A DNA stretch of 64,000 nt from Anniella stebbinsi (Eukaryota; Chordata; Lepidosauria; Squamata; Anniellidae): assembly GCA_029215795.1 (NCBI GenBank), contig JARDYH010000006.1, positions 25,435,501-25,499,500 on the forward strand. The letters are read 5' to 3'. A program made the position numbers and the translations under genes. Shown here one piece after another: positions 20,593-29,259 of the stretch. The notes beneath the pieces were generated by a model that saw only the letters and a program-made list of their open reading frames with translations, was not told the origin of the DNA and ran no database searches. The number at the start of each line of letters is the position of its first letter. Position 1 is the stretch's first letter.

Positions 20593-21238
20593 CCTAGAAT
20601 CCCATGCAGCAGCACATGGCCGTCTGATACCCCTTGTAAAACGCCACCTATTGGCCCGTGGAGCGAAGGGGTGGTGTTACAGGACCACATGGGGTCTGCC
20701 GGTCCAATCCACAGAGGGTACATTTCCATTACTGCGCATGTCAGGGGCTAAAACCACAACCCAGGGGTCTTCTGCATAGGGGCGAGTTCTTAGAGGGGGC
20801 ACATGACCTCACAGGGCCAATCTGGGGTGCGGTTGAAAATACCACCCAAGGATGGCATGTCTACACCCATATGGTTACAGCTCTAAAACCCTTTCCTATT
20901 GGTCCACGGTAGCCTGGGGAGTTGTTAGAGGGGGTCACATGACTCCGCTGGGCCAACCCGGGCCAGTCTTGGAAATACCACCATGTTGGGGTATTTCTGC
21001 CCCCAACCAGTTACAGCTCTAAAACCCTTTCCTATTGGTCCACGGTAGCCTGGGGAGTTGTTAGATGGGTCACATGACTCCGCTAGGGGACGCCCATGAC
21101 CCCGGTCAGGTGCTCTCTCTTTCCAGGGCGGGACATCCGGCGGTGGGACTTCCGGTCTCCAAAGGGGGTGGGGCACCTGTCACTTTTGAAAAAGGGGCGT
21201 GGTTATGAATTTGACGGATGGTAGCTATATTCCTATTC
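20593..21238. repeat. right terminal inverted repeat with extra modules
   Basis: It is the complement of the left arm from CCGTCTGATACCCCTTGTAA outward. A module beginning GTTACAGCTCTAAAACCCTT occurs at 20874 and again at 21011, a 137-bp direct duplication. The inner end (20593-20622) also holds a 28-bp inverted copy, one mismatch, of the end of the putative second exon (20202-20231). Confidence 0.85.
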
Positions 21239-21240
21239 AT

Positions 21241-21744
21241 GTACACATGAAAGGCCACATCGACACATGCAGCATTATGTGTAAAAACCTAACAGAACAG
21301 ATATTGGACTGTGCTTGACTCACTTTTCCAGATATGCTACTTAAAGTGCAAGTAGTTTTTTTTAAAAAAAACCAAAATTAGCAACCCACCTGTTACTCAT
21401 GCACCACCTCGTTCTGGTGGTGCACGTGTAGACCAGACAAGGGTGAATATATGTGAGGCTTAATGAGAGACTGGTGGAAACTGCAGCTCATTCACTACAT
21501 CATTAGAAGTCTGAATGGAAGTGCATAGATGGGAAAAATACACGTGCAAGGCCAGATTGTGATAATGAGAGATGAGATGAACTGAAATAACCTGACTAGA
21601 TTATGACTGCAAGGAACAAAGGGAAACTTCAAGTACAGGACAATGGATTTTCACCTCCACAGCCATCAGGGTGAGATTTTAGAGTCAGCAGGTAACTTAC
21701 CCTCCCTCTTTACTCTGCATTTTTAAGGGGCATTGTTTGTTTGT
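21241..21744. other. unassigned; (TTTG)n/(TTCA)n tract
   Basis: No gene is supported. A (GTTT)n then (CATT)n run at about 21733-21768 leads into the SINE tail. Confidence 0.5.
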
Positions 21745-21992
21745 TTGTTTGTTTCATTCATTCATTCATTGCATTTATATCCTGCCTTTTTCCCTCCAAG
21801 GAACCCAAGGCAGTGTTCACAATCCTCCTCCTCTCCACTTTATCCTCACAACAACCCTGTGAGGTAGGTTGAGCTGAGAGTCTGTGACTGGCCCAAAGTC
21901 ACCCAGTGAGCTTCCATGGAATAGTGGGGGCTGGAACTCGGATCTTCCAACTCCCAGTCCAACACTCTAACCACTACACCACACTGGCTCTC
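21745..21992 (-). mobile_element. tRNA-type squamate SINE, near complete
   Basis: On the minus strand the order is CAGTGTGGTGTAGTGGTTAG (A-box region of a tRNA-like head), GATCCGAGTTCCAGCCCC (B-box region), CTCACTGGGTGACTTTGGGC, CAGGGTTGTTGTGAGGATAA and a 3' tail of ATGAATGAATGAATG. The head would be the internal RNA polymerase III promoter. Movement depends on a LINE enzyme supplied in trans. It is a retroposon and should not be called as a tRNA gene. Confidence 0.75.
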
Positions 21993-22322
21993 TTTATTAC
22001 ATTTATAGTCCACCTTTTCTCAAAGAACCCTGCCTTTTATCCACAAAAGAACCTGGTGAGGTAGGTTAGGTAGAGAGATAGGTCACTCAATGAGCTGCAT
22101 GGCTGAGTGGGGATTTGAATCTGGGGACCGATCTACACCAAGCAGGATACAGACACTTTGAAAACATTTTGGAAGCTGTATATGGAGTGTGTCCTGGGCC
22201 CCAACAGTTGTCGCTACTGATATAAACCATTTTAAACCGCCTTAAACCAGTAGTGTAGATCCTGCCTGGGTCTCCCAAGGCCTAGTCCAGCACTTTAACC
22301 TCTGTGCCAACCTGGCTCTGCT
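21993..22322 (-). mobile_element. second SINE copy, split by a small TIR element
   Basis: The body at 21993-22124 and the head at 22267-22322 (AGAGCCAGGTTGGCACAGAG on the minus strand) belong to the same SINE family. They are separated by a 140-bp insert. The head is diverged in the B-box region. Confidence 0.65.
22125..22266. mobile_element. small TIR element inside the SINE
   Basis: The ends GACCGATCTACACCA and AGTGTAGATCCTGCC are inverted repeats around GGATCTACAC. The interior has AAACCATTTTAAACCG. It has no coding capacity. A related stretch (GCAGTAGTTTAGATACACA) is at 47085-47220. Confidence 0.5.
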
Positions 22323-22679
22323 GCCAATGGAAGAACAGGGACCTATGCCATTTAAGGCCATGAAATCTGGAGTCATACAAAGTAGTAAGTTAATTAGGGA
22401 AATGCTGATTAGTAGGTTTAGGATCCCGCTGACATCAGTTTGCACCGACAGGAACAACCCTAACCGGGCCGCTCTGAGCAACCTTTCGCTGTGGTTCCAC
22501 TTTGGTGAGTGGGCAGCGGCACACCCCCCCCCCCCCCCCAGAGAACGGATGCACTGCCTGGCTTTTAATCCTTTTGGGGCCTACCCTAAATGGGGTAAGG
22601 TGTCCATTCTGTCCCAGAGGGCTTAAGGGTGGTAGCAGCCTTCATAACTACAAAGCCCAGATATTGTATCTAGAATCTG
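22323..22679. other. unassigned; poly-C tract
   Basis: No gene is supported. A run of C lies at about 22526-22540. Confidence 0.4.
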
Positions 22680-22795
22680 GTTTTATGCTCTTTATGGTTT
22701 TAAATTTTGTATATCGGTTTTTTAATGTTCAATGTTTTTAATTTTTGTAAACCGACCAGAGAGCTTCAGCTATGGGTCGGTATATAAACGCAATA

Positions 22796-22827
<32 letters not shown>
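22680..22827 (+). mobile_element. L2-type LINE 3' end with (AAT)n tail
   Basis: TTTGTAAACCGACCAGAGAG and GGTCGGTATATAAACGCAAT are followed by an (AAT)n run at about 22797-22827, the plus-strand L2 terminus. Confidence 0.7.
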
Positions 22828-22829
<2 letters not shown>

Positions 22830-23608
22830 TACAAGAGATTTCCTCATCATAACAGCCCTTCAGAGCCCTCTTCCAATAAAACAAGAAGATCTGTGTCAAT
22901 CTTCCAATTCCTCCTCCAGTGTCTGGGCAACTTGTGCAAGCTTCCATTCATTCATCTGTTTGATATAACTGAAACGGTTGTGTGTGTGTGTGTTAGGTAT
23001 TAAAAGGGTGCTGATATGAAATAAAAACTACACTGGAAACATTTAACATACAATTACACATTTTCTCAGAGCAATTAGCATAGAGACAACTAATGACTAC
23101 CTTGTATAACATCCTTGCAAGATTCTCTACATATTTATGCAAAATGACTGTTCCTATAGTATTAACATGCCATTAAAGAAATATGTTCCTATGAAAACAC
23201 CTGGAAGTAAATGTATGATAAAAAGGGATTGTAAAACCTTTCTGCTTTGATAAAAACAAGCTGGGTTCTTTGTAGATGTGTGTGTGTGTGGGGGGGGGAT
23301 TGGCTTCAAGTAGCCTGGTCCTATACATTTATAGGGTCCTATCAATTCAAAGGGATTTCCTCCAAGACCAAGTAAGTATACATGGGAGTAAAGGTTCAGC
23401 TAAAGAAGTGCTCACACCTCTAGCCCTCCCCAAAAAAACCTCTCAAAAATTGTCCCAAGTCTGGCAACTAGAATGCTAGTACATATCAGTCCTAAGCACC
23501 AGTTTCAAAAGGTTCTAAGCCAATAATCTTCACTGTTTTAAGATGTGAGACCCAAATCTAGCCCTTACTTATAACATGGGATTCATTTTTAATCTATGAC
23601 TCTTTGGC
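22828..23608. other. unassigned; short (GT)n
   Basis: No gene is supported. (GT)n tracts lie at about 22978-22994 and 23276-23290. Confidence 0.4.
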
Positions 23609-23800
23609 CCATTTCAGACATAATAACCCATCATTTGTTGCTATGAGAAAAAGCATATGTGCACTCCCTTCCCACCTCTGCACTTAAGGCGAGGAGATCG
23701 TAGGTTCTCATTTGCAGTTTCAAGTCAACTACAGTTGGTCATAATTCATTCACAAATTAGGATATCAAATCAGGACCATAGTTTGTTGTTAAATCTGAAT
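23609..23800. mobile_element. possible TIR element
   Basis: GGCCCATTTCAGACATAATA near the left end and the complement of GTTAAATCTGAATTAGGC at the right end are loosely inverted, as in the 7367 element. It is noncoding. Confidence 0.35.
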
Positions 23801-23854
23801 TAGGCATATATGCTGTACTTCTTCCCTCTCCTATTTTTCCTTTTCTTCTTTTGA

Positions 23855-24466
23855 TCAAAGGAAAGGAAAAGCACAAATGCAAAGAGGTGGAAGAGTGCAC
23901 TGGTGAACTATCATGAAAAGGTTTTAAAGGGCAGGGATATTTAAAAAAATTCTTATAAAATCAAGGCATGGACCGATCTGATTCAAACTTGGCATGCCAA
24001 AAGCTCTCCTAGAGACTTATCACCATGGCAAGTTTCATCACTTTATCTGTGTAAGCATTTTGGTTAATTTGCATTTAGAAAATTCCTAAAAATCAAGGCA
24101 TGGACCTATCTGATTCAAACTTGGCATGCCGAAAGCTCTACTTAAAAGCTCTCAAGATCCCTAGTTTCACCTCTTTATCTTTAAAAATTACACAGATGTA
24201 AGCATTTTTGTACATCCTCATAGGAGCTCCAATGAGTGAGGGGGGAAGGCTGCCATGTTCATCACAGTCCATTGATGACAAGAACCAATGCACTGGAAGG
24301 GGAAGGAGAAGGGGCGGGGCAGGCGCAATAGCAGCAGGAGAGCAAAAAGAGAGTTCACTGGTATAGCTATGATCGTGAAAGGGAGGAAGCTTGCAGCACT
24401 TCTGAAATGGAGGTAAAAAATGTGATGGCAAACCTGGGGAAAAATAGGTGTGATGGAGCCCTAAGT
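23855..24466. mobile_element. nonautonomous TIR element, family T copy
   Basis: It contains AAATCAAGGCATGGACC and TCAAACTTGGCATGCC in two tandem rounds, GGAGCTCCAATGAGTGAGG, and a right end GGTGTGATGGAGCCC. Copies with the same order lie at 33165, 39670 and, in part, 37055, 41630 and 46350. The left TIR is not clear here. Minus-strand ORFs through it are not conserved between copies. Confidence 0.65.
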
Positions 24467-24469
24467 GTA

Positions 24470-25508
24470 GTCGCACCATAGATTTGTATAAAGGCAATAT
24501 GATACTGGCAGTTTTATTCTCAATTCCTGTTCTAATAATGCCTAACATGGAGTTTGCCGCGCACTAGGAGCGTCATCACACGGGAGGTTTAAAGCACATT
24601 TGTTGTGACTTTGATCCACTTTTTCAGGGCTGGACTCGCTCAGGGCGAGAGAACAGCATGACAGGGATGATGTCATGCCAGTCCAGTGCTGAGAAAGTGG
24701 ATCAAAATAGTGGCAGATATGCATTAAACCTCCCGTGTGATGACGCTCTAGGTTGACATTTTCATTGATCTGTCCACCACAACCCCAAGATCTCTTTCTT
24801 GTTCAGTCACCACCCACTCAGATCCCATCAGGTTATATTGAAGTTGGGTTCCCCCCCTTCCCCCCAACATGCATCACCTTACACTTGCTTACATTGAACT
24901 GCATCTGCCATTTGGATGCCTACTTTCCCAGCTTGGAGAGATCCCTTTGGAGCGCCTCACAATCCCTTTTTATTTTAACCACCTTAAATAATTTGGTGTC
25001 ATTGGCAAACTTGGCCACTTCACTGCTCACTCCTAAATCCAGATCATTTAAGAACAAGTTGAAAAGAATTGGTCCCAATACCAATCCCTGTGGAATCCCA
25101 CTATTTACTTCCCTCCATTGGGAGAATTTATCATTTATTCCTACTCTCTGCTTTCTGTTCTTATGGATCAGTAACTGGTTAGATGACCTCTCCTCTTATT
25201 CCATGACTGCTCAATTTGTCTTTGGTGAGGGACTTTATCAAAAGCCTTCTGGAAGTCCAAGTAAGCAATGTCCACCGGATCACCCCTGTCTACATGTTTG
25301 TTGGCACTCTCAAAGAATTCCAGAAGATTACTGAGACAGGACTTGCCTTTGCGGAAGCCGTGTTGATTCTTCTTCAGTAGGACATGCCCTTCTGTATGCT
25401 TACTGATTTTTTCTTTAATAATGCTTTCAACCAATTTACATGGAACAGATGTCAAGCTAACCAGCCTGTAATTTCCTGGATCCCCCCTGGATCCCTTTTT
25501 AAAAATTG
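24470..25508 (-). pseudogene. CR1 LINE, RT region to near the 3' part
   Basis: Minus strand. RT starts with PIFKKGSRGDPGNYR and includes HGFRKGKSCLSNLL and AYLDFQKAFDKVPH. Past the stops, the catalytic box reads KFANDTKLF, with Asn in place of the first Asp. Later come HVGGKGGNPTS and NKTASIILPLYKSMV. It is 5'-truncated, frame-broken and split by the TA-flanked element at 24567. It inserted into the L2 at 25511 and reads the same way. Confidence 0.8.
24567..24748. mobile_element. TA-flanked foldback MITE, family M copy 1
   Basis: Terminal inverted repeats of about 25 bp (GAGCGTCATCACACGGGAGG at one end and its complement at the other) are flanked by TA on both sides (24565-24566, 24749-24750). 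Subterminal GACTTTGATCCACTTT is also inverted. TA duplications suggest a Tc1/mariner-type enzyme. Related copies are at 32264 and 49744. It interrupts the CR1 at 24470. Confidence 0.85.
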
Positions 25509-25817
25509 GCACATATGGGAGGAGGTGTTCCTTTGGATAAACTGACCCTAAGCTGTTTAGGGCTTTGAATGTTAATGCTAGCACTTTGAATCAGGCCTGA
25601 ACCTGGACTGGCAGCCAGTGAAGCTGTCAACAGACATAATGTGGTCTTGTTGGCCAGACCCTGTTAACAGTCTGGCTGCCCTATTTTGTACCAGTTGAAT
25701 TTTCTGGACCATTTTCAAAGGCAGCCCCATGAATAATGCATTGCAGTAGTCCAGACGAGAGTTTATCAGAGTGTGGATAATTGTAGCTAGGCTATCTCTG
25801 TCCAGATAATGGTGCAG

Positions 25818-26664
25818 TTAATATATTAGCCTCAGCTGATAAAAGGTGCTCCTTGCCATTGAGTCCACCTGTGCCTCAAGTGACAAGTCTGGATCCAGGA
25901 GCACCCCCAAACTACAAACCCAATCCTTTAGGGGGAGTGCCACCCCCTCCAGAACAGGGTGAACAATACCTAGCCAGACAGACGAACCACCCACAAATAG
26001 TACCTCCATCTTGTCTGGATTGAGTCTCAGTTTGTTGGCCCTCATCCAGTCCATTACTGTGCCCAGGCACTGATTCAGAACAGCCACTGTCTCACCTGGC
26101 CCACATCTCCGGATAACCTCTCCCAGCAGTTTTATGTAAATGTTGAACAGCATAGGGGATAAAATAGAACCCTATGGAACCTCATGGCCTAGGTGCCATG
26201 GCACAGAGCAATAACCCCCCAGCACCACCTTCTGGAATTGCCCATCCAAGTAGGAGTGGAACCACTGCAGCACTGTATCTCCAACTCCCAGCCCAGACAG
26301 CCTATCCAGAAGGATACCATGGTCAATGGTATTGAAAGCCACTGAGAGGTCCAAGAGAATCAACAGGGTCACACTCCACCTGTTCTTCTCCTGGCAAATG
26401 TCATCCCACAGGGTGACCAAGGCAGTTTCCATTCCAAAACCAGGCCTGAAGCCTGAATGAAATGGATCTAGATAATCCGTTTCATTCAAGAGTGCCTGGA
26501 GTTGTCCTGCAACCACCCGCTCAAACACCTTGCCCAAGGAGGGGATATTAGCCACCGGCCTATAATTGTTAACATCCTCAGGGTCCAGGTTAGGCTTTTT
26601 CAGGAGTGGACTGATTACTGCCTATTTTAAAGAGGCCGGCACCATTCCCTCTCCCAGGGAAGCA
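25818..26664 (-). pseudogene. L2 reverse transcriptase, catalytic box lost
   Basis: The frame from about 26555 has [18 protein letters not shown], the palm strand [19 protein letters not shown], and GLGVGDTVLQWFHSYLDG. The next frame (26153 down) has MLFNIYIKLLGEVIRR and then passes straight to GETVAVLNQCLGTVMDWM. In the sister copy at 29726-30283 the YADD box lies in that gap, so about 20 codons that include the catalytic aspartates are deleted. The thumb region NKLRLNPDKMEVL is retained. It cannot be active. Confidence 0.85.
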
Positions 26665-26838
26665 TTTACAACCTCCTGGATGCAGCCGGCGATCCCCTCC
26701 TTATTTGATGTAATAAGCCATGAAGGCAAGGGTCAAGCCCACAGGTGGTCAAACGGACTTGGCCAAGCACCTTGTCCACCTCCTCGGGCCTCAGTAACTG
26801 AAAGTCATCCAATAAAACTGGACCAGTCAGTGCTCTAA

Positions 26839-27193
26839 GGCTACCTCCACAAGGGCGCTTTAATGCTCTTTGAAGGCTCATTATAAATTTTACCTTCACA
26901 CCAGCAGAGCGCAAAACGGGCGCAGAGGCGCGTTATCTCCCGGATTATGCGCATTATCGAATGCGCGTTAAATAGCGACTTTTATTTTGCTCCGGCCGTT
27001 AAAGCGCATTTTCGCCGTGTGAACAAGCGATTATGCGCATTAACTACATGTAAAGCACTTTTTGGACATCAATTAATGCGCTTCGCCGCCTCTCGCCGCC
27101 TCCCGTGCAGAGGGATTAGGAGTAAATGCGCCTCCGCGATAATGCGCATAATCCCCGAACCGGGTGCAAAAGCGCATCCTTGTGGAGGGGGCC
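26839..27193. mobile_element. TIR element, family P copy A
   Basis: 355 bp flanked by TAA on both sides (26836-26838, 27194-27196). The ends are GGCTACCTCCACAAGG and the complement of CCTTGTGGAGGGGGCC. The interior is full of ATGCGC/GCGCAT inverted motifs (ATGCGCATTATCGAATGCGC). Copies are at 37203, 44395 and 51034. A 3-bp TAA duplication fits PIF/Harbinger, but other copies show TGT, so the superfamily is tentative. It interrupts the L2 endonuclease-RT linker. Confidence 0.85.
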
Positions 27194-27350
27194 TAAATTC
27201 ATCTACTAGTGTAACTACAATAAGCATGGTGTCCATTTCTTGATGAATCTGAGTGACTTTATCTTCAAAGTGCTGTGCAAACTCATCACAGTGTGCTACC
27301 AAGGGTTCCACCGTCTGTCGCCCTGGCCCAAAATATAGCAGGCCACGAAC

Positions 27351-27492
27351 CTCTCCCACATTAGAGGCATTCAAGAGGCAGCTGGACAACCACCTGTCAG
27401 GGATGCTTTAAGGTAGATGCCTGCATAGAGCAGGAGGCTGGACTCAATGGCCTTATAGGCCCCTTCCACCTCTACTATTCTATGATTCTATG
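27351..27492 (+). mobile_element. CR1 3' end, short insertion
   Basis: TTAGAGGCATTCAAGAGGCA through CTTATAGGCCCCTTCC to ATTCTATGATTCTATGA. This is the CR1 3' terminus, which ends in a short 8-bp tandem repeat, the same as at 62810-62964. It is inserted in the L2 linker in the opposite orientation. Confidence 0.8.
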
Positions 27493-27499
27493 AACCACC

Positions 27500-28600
27500 T
27501 GGAAAAGCTCCACTGCATGACACTGGGAGAACACAATGATGATGGAAAAGGACTGTCTCTTTGCCACCCTCACTGCCACAGAGTAGGCTCGATAGTGAGC
27601 TCTAGCCCATGTTCGATCAGACTCAGCACTTTCCTCCACCTGTGTTCTAGCCAGTTCCCTTCTTGCTTCATTGCCCTCAGCTCAGGTGTACACCAAGGAA
27701 CTGGCCGGGATCTGCTTAGAGGAAGAGGGCGCTTGGGCGCGATCATGTCAACCACCCGAGTCATCTCTGCATTCCACAGAGCAACCTGGGCTTTGACAGC
27801 AGCACCAGCCATACTAGCAGGAAAATCCCCCAGAGCCCTCTGGAATCCATTGGAGTAACCTCTGGGGGTGGACCATTTTAATAGGCCCCCCACCCTTGCA
27901 GAGGGGAAAGGCCACCAAGAGTCTAAACCTCAATAGAAAGTGATCTGACCATGACAAGGGGGTAGATACTAATTCCCCCACTTTCAGATCACCATCTTCC
28001 TGCCCAGTTAAGAAAACCAAATCAAGTGTTTGCATGCGTTGAGCCAATGACATATTGAGACAGCCCCATGGTTAGCATGGCGGCCACAAAGTTCTGAGCC
28101 ACTCCGGATACAGCAGCCTTGGCATGGAAGTTGAGATCCCCCAGAACCACCATCCTGGGTGTCCTCAACACCAGATCTGAGACAACCTCTGTCAGCTCAG
28201 GCAGGGAGACTGATGGGTAGCAGGGTGCCCAACACAGAGTAGACACTCAAGACCTGTACTCGAATGAACAGGAAGTCTAGAGAGGGAGATCGTATTTCTA
28301 TAGACCATGGCAACCCCTCCTCCCTGGCCCTCAAGTCGGTGCTGGTGGGCATCCAGTTCACCCACCCAGGTCTCAGTGATACATACCACCAGGTCAGCCC
28401 CCTCATTCACAATCAGATCATGGATGAAGGAGAGTTTATTTTGGACCGACCTGGCATTCAGCAGCAGCACCAAACCCAAGGGCAACCTGGTAAAGCTGCC
28501 AGGAACCATCCAGTTGGGGGAAGAACCAGAAGAGGGGATAGCTGTAAGAAATCTAACCCCTCTTTTCCTTATTTGGCCTGTTGTTTCCCCAACACCATAC
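27500..28600 (-). pseudogene. L2 endonuclease domain
   Basis: Minus-strand frames hold the endonuclease motifs in order: LLNARSVQNK, LVVCITETWV, MVVLGDLNFHA and WSDHFLLRF, which are the usual Asn, Glu, Asp-Asn and Ser-Asp-His catalytic signatures of APE-type LINE endonucleases that nick target DNA. They are spread over at least three frames with stops between. The linker that follows (APKRPLPLSRSRPVPWCTPE) also matches L2. Confidence 0.8.
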
Positions 28601-28690
28601 CTCCCCCTGCCCAGGATCACAGTTATATGGGCATCCCCTTGCCCCCCTGAGCTCCCCAGGCACATAGGTTCTCTGATTTGCACTTGATGT

Positions 28691-29217
28691 ATGTGGATTC
28701 TTTAATCTTACTATAGTAAAAATAACATATTTTAGTGTTAGATTCATGACTGTATTAGTGGTAACTTAGTTAGGAAACAAATGTATTAGGGAGTGCGAAA
28801 AGTGAGTGTATTGCATCACTTGTGACAGACTTCTCTATTCACATGTAGTTTATGATATATAGTAAGTAAAGAATAAACCCAAGGATGCCTTTCTGTGTGT
28901 ATATATGAAAGAGGCAGGCACACAGACATAGACAGACAGTGGGCCAGACCTAGATTTCCAGCCTAATCTATCTTACAGTGTTGTTGTGAGGGTAAAAGTA
29001 GCACACGCCATACACCCAAACATCACCAAACATTTGTTTTACATTTCTGTGAAAGTGAGCAGGAGAGGAAACTCACTAGATGGTTTGGGCCAGTCATAGA
29101 CTCTTAGCCTAACCTACCTCATAGTTTTTTGTGGGGGGAGATATGGCACTTGAAAGAATTATCAGTCCAGGGCTTTCCCCTTCTTCCTTACTAGAGAAGC
29201 TTGTTTGCAACTGATCA

Positions 29218-29218
<1 letters not shown>
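28691..29218. other. SINE fragments
   Basis: No gene is supported. Fragments of the tRNA-type SINE body appear at about 28940-29010 (TGGGCCAGACCTAGATTTCC, TTGTTGTGAGGGTAAA) and 29080-29150 (TGGGCCAGTCATAGACTC). Confidence 0.5.

Positions 29219-29259
<41 letters not shown>

Larger units (their letters stand above)
19065..21240 (+). mobile_element. compact element with long terminal inverted repeats, family unknown
   Basis: About 2.18 kb. The ends read TAGGAATATAGCTAC inward. The left arm is about 500 bp and the right arm about 620 bp because a 137-bp module is duplicated within it. The 1.05 kb centre has two small plus-strand ORFs, an intron-like interval and a poly(A) signal overlapping the last stop. 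The arms are rich in CCAAT boxes, so they may act as promoters. Such compactness is typical of DNA viruses and virus-like transposons (Polinton-like and others), but no RT, transposase, polymerase or capsid is recognisable. No exact target duplication was found. Confidence 0.75.
25511..28690 (-). mobile_element. long L2-clade LINE copy
   Basis: About 2.7 kb of L2 sequence remains after subtracting inserts. In minus-strand order: apurinic-type endonuclease, linker, reverse transcriptase, and the start of the 3' UTR. It is interrupted by a MITE at 26839 and a CR1 end at 27351, and cut at its 3' side by the CR1 at 24470. Frames are broken in many places. Confidence 0.85.

Noticed and set aside
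21960..21992. tRNA-like head with A- and B-box-like motifs on the minus strand
   Set aside because: It is the head of a SINE followed by SINE body and tail, without a foldable mature tRNA.
24753..25334. 193-codon plus-strand ORF
   Set aside because: It is antisense to the CR1 reverse transcriptase, whose motifs are clear on the minus strand.
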